Shown here: one piece after another, positions 6,301-11,313 of the stretch
How the letters are laid out: every line of letters begins with the position of its first letter
Numbering within the stretch: position 1 is the first letter of the stretch
Source: JAQGMV01 sp050260255
Lineage (GTDB): Bacteria > Pseudomonadota > Gammaproteobacteria > Burkholderiales > SG8-41
NCBI GenBank assembly: GCA_050260255.1
Contig: JBLNBW010000290.1
Coordinates: 1-13,358, forward strand
Length of the DNA: 13,358 nt
Direction: 5' to 3'
The notes under the pieces: generated by a model
What the model was told of the DNA's origin: nothing
The model's database searches: none
The model's input: the letters and a program-made list of their open reading frames with translations, nothing else
Made by a program: the position numbers and the translations under genes

Positions 6301-9190
6301 CGGGCGTCAACGTGCGCGCCGTGTCTTCTAACATGGTGATTGCGGTGTCGCTCGAGGTCGGCGGGTCATTGACGGCCACCAGCGCGACGGCAAAGTTGGC
6401 TGCCGCCGAGGCCGCCCCCAAAGAATCGCCGAGGCTGATGCTGAACGTGCGCGTGCCGGACGCGGGCGTGTCCGAGGCGTTGTTGTAACGCAGGGCATCG
6501 AGAAGCGCCTCCGCTTCGGCAAGAGTCATCGTCCCGCCGTCGGATCTCGCAAACGTCAGCGTGCTCGTTCCATTCGAGACGGTTGCCGTGACGGAGTACG
6601 TCACGCCGCCCAGCACCACGTTAGTGATCGGTGTGCCGTCCGCGAAATCGAGAGCGATCGACCCGCCCTCACTCGCGCCTGCGATACGGAGCTGCTCGGT
6701 CGCCGCGTTCCTGATGTCCGCCTCGCTGAACGCGACCGCGAGCGACTCGAAGGTCGTCGAATCCGGATCGCTGATCTGGGCCGCCGCATTCGTGCCCAGC
6801 GCAATGCTGTTCGCGCCTGTGTCCGTGCCCGACTGCTCGGTGAAGGTGCCGGTGCTTGTTGTAAGGGTGACGGTCGGCGCCTGGTTCGGCAACACCGTAA
6901 GCGCAATGGACACCGCATCGGTCTGCGCGCCGCCGGCGCCCGTTTGTCCGAGATCGTCCGCGGTGATGGAGAGCGTTGCCGAGCCCGTGTAGCCGCTCTC
7001 GGGGGTGTACACGAGCTCGTGTAATGCGGCATTGATGTCCGCCGGTGTACCGGTAAACGCCATTGCAGCCGTCGCGTTGGCGCCCGAGGTGAAGGTCAAT
7101 CCGGAAAGGCCGGCGAGACTCACGGTCCCGTGCGTCGCCGACACCGTGATGCGGAGGGTAGCCGCATCGACGTCCGCCACACCGATGACGCCGCCGGCGA
7201 AGGTGTAGCCCGTCCCATACGAAACAGTCGCGCTCGATGGCGCATTCACGGCGGGCGCATCGTTTACGGCAGCGATGTTGAGCGCAGTGGTCCCAGTGGC
7301 GCTAGCGGTACCGTCGGACACTGTCGTCGTCAGCGTGCGGGTCGCGACGTTGTCGAGCGCCGGTGTATAACGGATGTTGCCTGCAGTCGTGAAATAGGCG
7401 TTGAGGTCTGCAGCGCTGCCGCTGAACGTCGTCGCTGTCGCAGTCCCGCCAAGGGTGATTCCGGTGCCTGAGCTCGCCGCTATCGTGCCGTCCGTGACGC
7501 TCAGCGTGACGGTCAAGCTGCTGCTGTCGATGTCCGCGAACGGCGTGCCGGTAAAGAGCACTTGCCCTGCGCTATCTTCCGTGTAGTCGAGCGATGCCGG
7601 AGCCGCGACCGTCGGTGCGTCATTCACGGGCGTAATGTTGAGCGTGATGGTGCTAGGCGAGATCGCGTACGCATTCCCGGTGGTGTCTCGGACGCTGAAC
7701 GTGAATGTGCCGAGCGCGTTGCCGTTGACGTTGGCTGCCGGCACGAAATGGAGCGATCCGAGGTCGCTCACTGCTATCGTCTGTCCAGCGGAGAGTGCAG
7801 CCGCGCCGAGTTGCAGCGTGCCGGCGGCCGAAGACGGCAACGTGTCAATGCGCACCGCATTCAGCGTGTCGCCCGCGTCGCGATCGGCGTAGCCGAAATC
7901 GGCAGCGCTGAACGTGTAAGTCATGTCCTCGAACGTCGTCACCGTCTTGTCGCTGCCCTGGGGCGCATCCTGTGCCCCGTAGAAGCTGAACGTGAGCGTG
8001 ACGGAAGTCGTCGTCTGTCCCGACTTCGCATCTATCCTGACCGTGCGGTTGAGCTCGTTTGCGGTGAGTCCCTGGATTGCCGCGCTGTCCGGCGTAAAAG
8101 TCCACGAGCCGGCGTTCGTCGTGCTGCCCTTGCCTATCGTTCCCGCAGAGAGACTCAGTGTGCCGAGAGTGACTGTCCCCGCGGAATTGGTGACCGCGAT
8201 GGACGACACATAACCGCTGCCGTTCCATATGCCTTGGATCTTGTCGTTGTTGCCGCCGGTCTTCAGTGTTCCGGTCTGGCTCGGGAATGTCCCGTCATCG
8301 ATCGACGTATCGACGTAGTCGAACGGACCTGGATTGGTTGTCGAAACGGAGAATTCCACGGCAACTGCACGACCGTCGATCTCCACGACACCATGGTCAT
8401 TTTCCTGAGTGATGCGCTCATAATCCGCTTGGCCGATGGGTGCCGCGAGAGCACGATAAGAAAAGAGCTCGCCTTCGTCGCCAGGCGTGTCTATCCCCGC
8501 GTTGAGACGTTGATCGATGGCATGCCCGATTTCCTCGAGTACGACGAGTGCGCCTGCGTCGGCGGATGCGCACCGCGCAAGCCAGCCGGCGTTGATATAG
8601 ATGCGCTCTGTGCCGTCCGCGCCGACCGGTGCGTAACACGCTGCATTGCCGTACAACACATCATCGGCCACCAGCTCTACTTTTACGCCCAGCGATCCGG
8701 ATGCGATCTGTGTGCGCAACTGCTCGAGCGCATCGTCGTAAGCCGGATTCGCTGCGTTACGCCCGAACACATCCATCATCACCGAGCGATAGTCGGAGCT
8801 CTCGATCAGATCCGCGAGATGTTGCTCGGCCCATCTCAAGCATTGATCGAGCATGGCGCGCGCAGATGGGTCTGCGTTTTGTCGGCCCACGACGGTGAGA
8901 TTGCGAGTCGAGCAAGACGTGTCGGCATCTGGCGTGGCGGAAAAAGCCGCCGCTTCGGCCGTAGTCGTTTCGGGTGGCGCTTTCGACGCGTCGCCAAACA
9001 GAACGGCGAGGGGATCCTTGCTTGCCGGGAGGGCCTCCGTAGGCGCATGCGCCTCGACTGCCCGAGCGTCCGGAATGTCGGTGACGGCGACACCGTCGAA
9101 CAAGACGCGCGCCTCGAGCGCGAGTAGACGGTTGCGACGATGCGGAACGACGGGATGCGCGCGGCCGGGCTTGATATTTTTTCGTTGCAT
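1..9190 (-). CDS. Giant LEPR-XLL/cadherin-like repeat protein, probable surface adhesin (partial, 3' end outside window)
   Basis: Open minus-strand frame of at least 3063 codons with no end in the window. Residues 25-28 read LEAR followed by LFDG, a variant of the LEPR-XLL N-terminal motif of very large repeat proteins. Residues about 85-285 form a module with EEIGH (219-223). Cadherin/tandem-95-like modules of about 95-172 residues follow, most joined by a VNDAP-type hinge, and end in four A-B-C superunits. Next come a Pro-rich linker and a domain with LPDWLHFD..GRFIG, like dystroglycan-type cadherin/putative Ig domains. Acidic Asp-rich turns suggest calcium binding. There is no Sec signal peptide; family members are usually thought to leave by type I secretion with a C-terminal signal, which would lie outside the window. 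The start is the only in-frame ATG after a stop at 9245-9247. The SD is weak (GGA 8 nt before ATG). Adhesion is inferred from architecture. Confidence 0.93.
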   Translation of the reverse strand, partial: MQRKNIKPGRAHPVVPHRRNRLLALEARVLFDGVAVTDIPDARAVEAHAPTEALPASKDPLAVLFGDASKAPPETTTAEAAAFSATPDADTSCSTRNLTVVGRQNADPSARAMLDQCLRWAEQHLADLIESSDYRSVMMDVFGRNAANPAYDDALEQLRTQIASGSLGVKVELVADDVLYGNAACYAPVGADGTERIYINAGWLARCASADAGALVVLEEIGHAIDQRLNAGIDTPGDEGELFSYRALAAPIGQADYERITQENDHGVVEIDGRAVAVEFSVSTTNPGPFDYVDTSIDDGTFPSQTGTLKTGGNNDKIQGIWNGSGYVSSIAVTNSAGTVTLGTLSLSAGTIGKGSTTNAGSWTFTPDSAAIQGLTANELNRTVRIDAKSGQTTTSVTLTFSFYGAQDAPQGSDKTVTTFEDMTYTFSAADFGYADRDAGDTLNAVRIDTLPSSAAGTLQLGAAALSAGQTIAVSDLGSLHFVPAANVNGNALGTFTFSVRDTTGNAYAISPSTITLNITPVNDAPTVAAPASLDYTEDSAGQVLFTGTPFADIDSSSLTVTLSVTDGTIAASSGTGITLGGTATATTFSGSAADLNAYFTTAGNIRYTPALDNVATRTLTTTVSDGTASATGTTALNIAAVNDAPAVNAPSSATVSYGTGYTFAGGVIGVADVDAATLRITVSATHGTVSLAGLSGLTFTSGANATAAMAFTGTPADINAALHELVYTPESGYTGSATLSITADDLGQTGAGGAQTDAVSIALTVLPNQAPTVTLTTSTGTFTEQSGTDTGANSIALGTNAAAQISDPDSTTFESLAVAFSEADIRNAATEQLRIAGASEGGSIALDFADGTPITNVVLGGVTYSVTATVSNGTSTLTFARSDGGTMTLAEAEALLDALRYNNASDTPASGTRTFSISLGDSLGAASAAANFAVALVAVNDPPTSSDTAITMLEDTARTLTPGDFGSYADAEDDALAAVKITALPSAGGLQYLDAAGIWRAVTVGQVFTVSEIAAGRVRFVPAADANGTAYAAIGFQVFDGATYSANTYALTVNVTAVDDAPVNTVPASQSALEDQTLAIAGISVTDPDGNLASVQLGVSHGTLNVSLAAGASLVGGANGSATLQLSGTQAQLNAALATLTYRGAADYNGTDTLTVTSMDSASAPFTDNDTVAITLTAVNDQPGLTATGTGAVHVAGASGTALFTGVEASTGPADEAGQRFTRIVLNVAGIAQQSGERLAVDGTEFLIRRNVSGTTASGIGYVVNMANAGATSGTVTLTSAGGLTAAALKSLIAGIEYRYTAANMVAGDRVFTIASLTDNGGTANGGSDTVSLNIASTLAVKANEAPTLTVSSLNPDYTEASGLGTLAPPVPVFSNAVIDTVETDQTITGLTFTVRGLADGASEHVIVDGTAIALEAGSGTTANHGFSYEVTLARGTATIALTSVGMTTAAMEAVIDGITYQNVDADNPTPGPRVFTITQLKDDGGTASGGSDTATLSASSTVTVHGVNDAPIVAVPAGQTVSEDTALAVNGIGVGDPDADLASVQLAVAHGALTVDVSGGASIAGGANGSALVKLSGSEAQINAALATLSYQASADYNGSDTLTVTALDGGGLTAVESVDMIITPVADVVHDTLTTNEDTPAVANVLTGGGGASADAFSGSAALTAVTQGAHGTVTFAADGTVRYTPDSNWSGTDSFTYTVSAAGNTETGTVDVIVNAANDAPTLTVTALDPFYTEAAGVGTIASPVAVFTNAAIGTVEAGQTIAGITFTVSGVEDGASERLVVDGTAIALDFGSGVTANHGFSYVVTVLNGTANVALASSGIATTAMEAVIDGIAYQNINADHPTPGARRVVITALKDDGGTANGGSDTATLGLASTVTVEAVNDAPINTVPDAQLVAEDTPLALVGIAVEDPDADVATAELSVAHGTLSVSLAGGASMVGGANGSAMVRLSGTEAQINAALATLTYQADADYNGNDVLTITSTDAAALRTTDAVSIDVMPIPDIVDDALITNEDTAIVANVLNGAAGAGADTFSGSAVLTGVTPGARGSVSFSSDGTIRYAPDADWFGTDRFTYTVSAGGGTETGTITVTVNAVNDAPTLTATPLDPCYAEAAGLNTVAAAVPLFSNASVTPVESDQGLTGFSFTVSGLADGASEYVIVDGTAIALQPGSGFTTGNAFFFYTVAVTDGTATISLTSAGITPSAMEAVIDGIMYRNAEADDPTPGARVFTITQIRDGGGTAFGGADTAALSISSTVTVLAVDDAPIIAVPAGQSFAEDTARAVNGIDVSDPDGDLASVQLSVAHGTLHMTIASGASILDGANGTGSITLAGTQSQINATLATLTYRAMPDYNGVDTLTVVAIDSSGLSASDSVAVTVTPVADVVNDALATNEDTVVVANVLTGTGGAGADGFVGSRVLSGVGPAVYGTVSFDADGTVRYTPPADWSGTDTFAYTVVAGGTTEAGTVSVVVAPVNDAPTITVTPLDSAYFEAPGVGALADPVPIFAAAAAATGEPEQAIRELVLSVNGLKDGAHERVTIDGTSMALDADATGITAAHGLAYSVVVGNALATITLTDTRIAPQTVEGIIVGMTYQNTSRDTPTPGPRNFTIVRIRDDGGTAHGGVDASSPLLQSTISVVGVPDAPSIVVPGAQMVPEDAALAIGSIILADVDRDLASLSLSVTHGVLTVDTSTGVAFASGANGSASLTLAGNAAQINHALATLTYRPAADYNGQDTLTLVASDATGLTTATSVPVSITPVADVVDDTLGGVQDTPVVANVLTGSGGASADDFQGAPALSAVGPAAHGSVTFDADGTVRYTPHAGWAGTDTFIYTATSGGTAETGTVTVNIAAAAVAAPAGPATPTPPSGGFPLVGPADSPQIRPFEYQPPVPASTSRASVWPLLDYPLPPRTSTVDRRPMVEATRSTRTDVSNREYDLGKRFAVSAVAASAPQRNAGDAERGFPVVRVPVLSATIRGAGWSIDDVGSVGIAALFVYHGVRDVVVAPGEGFDIRIPPDAFAHTDPTAVVRLDAAMLDGDTLPDWLHFDRAAGRFIGIAPTGVD
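623..1762 (-). repeat. A-B-C superunit, copy 4 (terminal, degenerate hinge)
   Basis: Fourth and last visible superunit, about 379 codons. Module A (166 residues) ends at the VPDAP hinge codon 1262 and is the most diverged A (VTIDGTSMALDADATG). Module B ends at about 895 and module C at about 623. The closing hinge has lost the Asn-Asp of VNDAP: it reads IAAAAVAAP and passes into a Pro/Ala-rich linker (APAGPATPTPPSGGFP). This marks the end of the regular array. Confidence 0.8.
1763..2896 (-). repeat. A-B-C superunit, copy 3
   Basis: Third superunit, 378 codons. Module A ends at the hinge codon at 2396 and is one residue longer than in copies 1 and 2, because GSGFTTGNAFFFY replaces a GSGTTANHGFSY-like stretch. 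Module B ends at about 2030 and module C at 1763. It has the only cysteine I noticed outside the N-terminal module (residue about 2112, in DPCYAEAAG). The B module and the neighbouring end of A are closest to copy 1 rather than to the adjacent copies. Confidence 0.85.
2897..4027 (-). repeat. A-B-C superunit, copy 2
   Basis: Second superunit, again 377 codons. Module A (165 residues) ends at the hinge codon at 3530, module B at about 3165, and module C at 2897. Signatures match copy 1: VDGTAIALDFGSG, GTEAQINAALATLTYQA, and SDGTIRYAPDADW.GTDRFTYTV. Its length is identical to copy 1 despite clear sequence divergence, so the units are under length constraint or derive from in-frame duplication. 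Confidence 0.85.
4028..5158 (-). repeat. A-B-C superunit, copy 1
   Basis: First of four tandem superunits in the giant protein, 377 codons measured hinge to hinge. Module A (165 residues) runs to the hinge codon at 4661; its signature is VDGTAIAL..AMEAVIDG.TYQN..TPGPR.FTIT..DDGG. Module B follows to about 4300, with DPDADLASVQL and INAALATLSYQA.ADYNG. Module C runs to 4028, with NEDTPAVANVLTG and ADGTVRYTPD..W.GTDSFTYTV, the classic tandem-95/cadherin-like signature. Part of its B module is unusually close at DNA level to copy 3. Confidence 0.85.
5159..8350 (-). repeat. Divergent cadherin/tandem-95-like modules preceding the regular array
   Basis: About eight beta-sandwich-like modules inside the giant gene. 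In protein order, the first runs from about 8350 to 7970 and ends in QDAP. The second (to 7622) resembles a later one (6368-6011), sharing the LEDTARTLTPGDF/FEDMTYTFSAADF and RFVPAA/HFVPAA patterns. Hinge codons (the N of VNDAP or its equivalent) lie at 7622, 7262, 6884, 6368, 6011, 5648 and 5156, giving modules of 120, 126, 172, 119, 121 and 164 residues. The 172- and 164-residue modules are diverged relatives of module A of the downstream array, and the 121-residue module resembles module B. This is the older-looking, less uniform part of the repeat region. Confidence 0.8.
8336..8938 (-). other. N-terminal zincin-like EEIGH module of the giant protein
   Basis: Domain within the giant gene, roughly residues 85-285; the limits are approximate. 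It contains VVLEEIGHAIDQ with E219, E220 and H223, then TPGDEGELF with D238, E239 and E241, and closes with a short strand-like segment (VVEIDGRAVAVEF). The pattern resembles HExxH zincins such as HEIGHAID, but with Glu in place of the first zinc-binding His. From memory, similar LEEIGH..PGDEG modules occur in other giant repeat proteins, notably of cyanobacteria, so Glu here may be normal for the family. It holds all four cysteines of the N-terminal region (93, 117, 185, 207). Peptidase activity is not established; a structural or degenerate metal site is equally possible. Confidence 0.55.
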
Positions 9191-9219
9191 GGGCGGAGTC
9201 CGGTACGCGGCCCGCCGTA

Positions 9220-9235
9220 TGCAAGTGTCATGCCA
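9220..9235 (-). promoter_or_regulatory. Sigma-54 (-24/-12) promoter of the giant adhesin gene
   Basis: The minus strand reads TGGCATGACACTTGCA, matching the sigma-54 consensus TGGCAYR-N4-TTGCW throughout, with GG (9234-9233) and GC (9222-9221) exactly 10 nt apart. If the C of GC is -12, transcription starts near 9209 and leaves a 19-nt leader with a weak SD before the ATG at 9190. Position, orientation and spacing all fit. Such promoters need an AAA+ enhancer-binding protein, whose gene is not in the window. Confidence 0.8.
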
Positions 9236-9266
9236 AATTCGCGTTCAGCATGAAAGGCTTGTGCTA

Positions 9267-9282
9267 TGTGACTTGAATCACG
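9267..9282. promoter_or_regulatory. CRP/FNR-family-type palindrome upstream of the giant gene
   Basis: The plus strand reads TGTGA-CTTGAA-TCACG, nine of ten positions matching the CRP consensus TGTGA-N6-TCACA. The centre lies about 65 nt upstream of the start site predicted from the sigma-54 promoter. It could bind a CRP-family regulator (CRP, Vfr or Clp type) or be a half of an enhancer-binding site. No direct evidence separates these. Confidence 0.45.
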
Positions 9283-9463
9283 CAAACGCGGTGTTCAGCG
9301 GCAGTTTTTGAGGGTTTACATCGGTGGCATACGCGGCGGCCGGCAAGAATGACACAGTCGGCGAGTAGAAATGACGCGCCTGCGTTATGTCCGCGCATCG
9401 CAGAATGCGGCGGAGCCGGGCGAAGGTGGTGTCAGCGCGGGACTGCGAGATCCGTATCCATCG

Positions 9464-9880
9464 TCACGGCGCCGGCGTCGCTGTCCACTCCTGAACTTGC
9501 ACCCACGGGCTGGGGCACTGTTCGACGTCCGGATAGTAGCGTCCCGCTTCAGTGCAGTAGTACCAGTAGCCGTCGGTCTTTTCGATGTAGTAGACCGGCT
9601 CTGCGACCGTCGCGCCGTACGAGGAATAGTATGGGTACAGCGCGTAGCTCGACCCGACCAATGGCGCGGCGACGAAGAAGCCGCCGACGCGTACGTGGCT
9701 GTGAAAGTGACCGTGCCCACCGTGGGAATGCCGGCCGGAATGCGAGCCGCCCGAATGCGAGCCGCCTGACCGCGCCCCGCCCGAACCGCCAGACCTGCCG
9801 CCACGCGCTTCGGCCGGATCGTGCGCAAGCAGCCCGGCCGTCGCGACTGCGATGCCGATGAGAACTACGATGCGCTGCAT
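9464..9880 (-). CDS. Small exported Gly/Ser/His-rich protein with YWYYC tail
   Basis: 138 residues. The start at 9880 is chosen because it opens directly onto a signal peptide (MQRIVVLIGIAVATAGLL, probable cleavage after AEA at residue 25); longer in-frame starts would place about 30-100 charged residues before it. Residues 26-68 are Gly/Ser/His rich (GGSHSGGSHSGRHSHGG), suggesting metal binding or a flexible surface region. A short hydrophobic stretch (GGFFVAAPLVG) follows, then a Tyr-rich tail with DGYWYYC, GRYYPDVEQC and a Trp. The paired-cysteine YWYYC..YYP.V..C pattern is, from memory, common in small uncharacterised exported proteins of proteobacteria; the function is unknown. The gene lies just upstream of the giant gene, same strand, 273 bp away, so a separate transcript is likely. 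Confidence 0.8.
   Translation of the reverse strand: MQRIVVLIGIAVATAGLLAHDPAEARGGRSGGSGGARSGGSHSGGSHSGRHSHGGHGHFHSHVRVGGFFVAAPLVGSSYALYPYYSSYGATVAEPVYYIEKTDGYWYYCTEAGRYYPDVEQCPSPWVQVQEWTATPAP
9738..9767. repeat. Two tandem 15-bp units
   Basis: Two copies of GAATGCGAGCCGCC plus one variable base (C or T) lie end to end and encode the repeated GGSHS pentapeptide in the His-rich region of the small exported protein. The unit is in frame, so copy-number change would lengthen or shorten the His-rich region without breaking the gene. Confidence 0.8.
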
Positions 9881-10065
9881 GGCCACGTATTCACGATACG
9901 CCGGTGCGGGATCGTGCGGAAGTGGCACGTCGATGCGTCGCCGATCGCGGGGACGGTCACGCGACATTACCGGCATACCCCTTGCTGCCCGTGGTCTGAG
10001 CGTCACTTTTTTTGCGCGCTGCGGCACGCATATTTGTGTCCGCCACTTCGCAACGGGAGTATCAA

Positions 10066-10758
10066 ATGTCGATCCGTCGATTGCTGGTCTCGGTGAGTGC
10101 CGCCGCAATAGCAACCTCCATTTCGGCGTGCAGCAAGGAAACGAAGGTGGAAACGCCGGGCGCTCCGTCAGCGGCTGCGCCGTCCTCGGATACATCGTCC
10201 ACGACGCCGGCTGCGCCAGCGTCCACTCGAGGCGGCGATCCCAGCGTGCCGCCGGCGGCGGCTGCGCTCAATGCCTCACCCGCCGCGAGCAGCGCAACGG
10301 CACCGACGACCTCACCAGGCAGCGCGGCGGTGCCCGCAACGCCAGGCGGAGCTTCGAGCGGTGCCGATACGCCGAGCGTGAGCAGCACCTCCGGCAACCA
10401 CCCGGGCGCCACGACAGCGGGCGCTTCGCCGAGCAGCGGCGATGCCGGCAACGAGCTGTCGCGGCTGCGGCAGGATCTCGCAAACGCCAGCGAGCGCATC
10501 AGCGCACTGGAGCGGCGTCAGGCCGGTGATGCGAGCGGCTCATCGTCAGCTTCCACGTCGAGTGGCAGCAATCCTCCGAGCGCGTCGGGTGTCACGACCG
10601 GTAGTCTGCCAAACACCAGCCCGGGTGGCAGCGTGGCGGGGAGCAGCGGGAGCGGCAATACGGCCACCAGCGAAGACATTGCCCGCCTGCGCCAGGAAGT
10701 ATCTGCGCTGCGCGATCGGTTGACGCAGCTCGAGCAGAACCGGTCGCCAGCGCGATAG
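10066..10758 (+). CDS. Lipoprotein with Ser/Gly/Pro-rich linkers and two coiled-coil segments
   Basis: 230 residues. The start at 10066 has GGGAG at good spacing and opens directly onto a lipoprotein signal peptide (MSIRRLLVSVSAAAIATS, lipobox ISAC, lipidated Cys22); an ATG 18 codons upstream lacks both. Residues about 26-127 are Ala/Ser/Thr/Pro/Gly rich and probably disordered. A first heptad segment (about 129-152, ELSRLRQDLANASERISALE) and a second (about 202-226, DIARLRQEVSALRDRLTQLE) are separated by a Ser/Gly-rich linker of about 50 residues. The two share an xxxRLRQxLxxxxxRxxxLE pattern, suggesting duplication or common oligomerisation. I recognise no family. A membrane-tethered spacer or oligomeric envelope protein is a reasonable guess. 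The gene has its own terminator. Confidence 0.85.
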   Translation: MSIRRLLVSVSAAAIATSISACSKETKVETPGAPSAAAPSSDTSSTTPAAPASTRGGDPSVPPAAAALNASPAASSATAPTTSPGSAAVPATPGGASSGADTPSVSSTSGNHPGATTAGASPSSGDAGNELSRLRQDLANASERISALERRQAGDASGSSSASTSSGSNPPSASGVTTGSLPNTSPGGSVAGSSGSGNTATSEDIARLRQEVSALRDRLTQLEQNRSPAR

Positions 10759-10783
10759 CCGGTCCATATCATCGATGATGTGA

Positions 10784-10810
10784 AAACGCCGGCTCGATGA
10801 GCCGGCGTTT
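10784..10810. terminator. Bidirectional rho-independent terminator
   Basis: A perfect 12-bp inverted repeat (AAACGCCGGCTC / GAGCCGGCGTTT) with a 3-nt loop lies between the convergent lipoprotein gene and the Ser/Thr/Lys-rich protein gene. The ends give T-runs on both strands (GTTTCGTTTT on plus, GTTTTC on minus), so it can serve both genes. Confidence 0.9.
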
Positions 10811-10828
10811 CGTTTTCCGCAACGAACG

Positions 10829-11230
10829 TCACTTCGTCGTGGTGGTGCTCTCCGTCGTCTTCGATCTCGTGGACGCCGTTCCGGACTTGCCGCTGCCGCT
10901 CATGCCCGACGTTCCGCCGGAGCTCGTCGCCGACTTCTCGGTCTCGGACCGGGTTGTCGTGCGGTCTTTCGCCGCGCTCGATTTGGAGGTCTTGCGCTCG
11001 GTATGCATCTCCTGGCGCTGCTCGGCGCGCTCGGTGCCCGTTGCGCGAGTCGGCGAAGATGGGTCGTTGGCGTTGAGCTCGCCCTGGGTGCTGCGCTTGG
11101 TGTTTCGCTGGACCGTCGTCTTGCCCGGCTCTTTTTGCACGGTCGTGCGCTCGCTCGTGCTCGTGCTGTCGGCCGCCATCGCCGCCCCGCACGCCAACAG
11201 ACCACCCAGCAATATCGCGATGCCTCGCAT
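10829..11230 (-). CDS. Small exported Ser/Thr/Lys-rich disordered protein
   Basis: 133 residues. The start at 11230 has GAGGAG at good spacing and begins a signal peptide (MRGIAILLGGLLACGAAMA, probable cleavage at AMA-A after residue 19). A Cys at position 14 within LLAC leaves lipidation possible, though Leu at -2 is not typical. The mature part is almost all polar: Thr/Ser/Lys/Arg/Glu/Gln rich with VQKEPGKTTVQRNTKRS, TERAEQRQEMHTERK, a short SGGTSGMSGSGKSG stretch and a TTTTK end. There are no hydrophobic core residues after the signal, so it should be disordered in the periplasm or on the surface. It is convergent with the lipoprotein gene. Family unknown. Confidence 0.75.
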   Translation of the reverse strand: MRGIAILLGGLLACGAAMAADSTSTSERTTVQKEPGKTTVQRNTKRSTQGELNANDPSSPTRATGTERAEQRQEMHTERKTSKSSAAKDRTTTRSETEKSATSSGGTSGMSGSGKSGTASTRSKTTESTTTTK

Positions 11231-11313
11231 AACGTCTCCTCGTTGAATGAAACGCGAGTGACTAAGCAAGGCGCATGCCCCGCATGTCGCTGAAGAGCGA
11301 CGGTAGAGCCAGA

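Noticed and set aside
4913..6331. Plus-strand open frame of 472 codons
   Set aside because: It lies wholly antisense to the giant repeat gene, is Arg/His/Ala rich with no recognisable domain, and is the typical shadow of a high-GC gene.
7562..9127. Plus-strand open frame of 521 codons
   Set aside because: Antisense to the N-terminal half of the giant gene, whose minus-strand translation gives clear domains; composition is Arg/Cys-rich shadow sequence.
8336..9190. LapA-type N-terminal retention module with a LapG di-alanine cleavage site
   Set aside because: No convincing TAAG/AAAG-type site and no retention-module pattern; the N-terminus is LEPR-XLL-like instead.
9922..9937. Second sigma-54-like sequence (TGGCACGTCGATGCG) on the plus strand
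   Set aside because: GG and GC are 9 nt apart instead of 10, and it lies about 130 nt before the lipoprotein start.
9881..10195. Longer N-terminus (upstream start at 10195) for the His-rich exported protein
   Set aside because: It would put about 105 extra residues before a perfect signal peptide and overlap the lipoprotein gene on the other strand.
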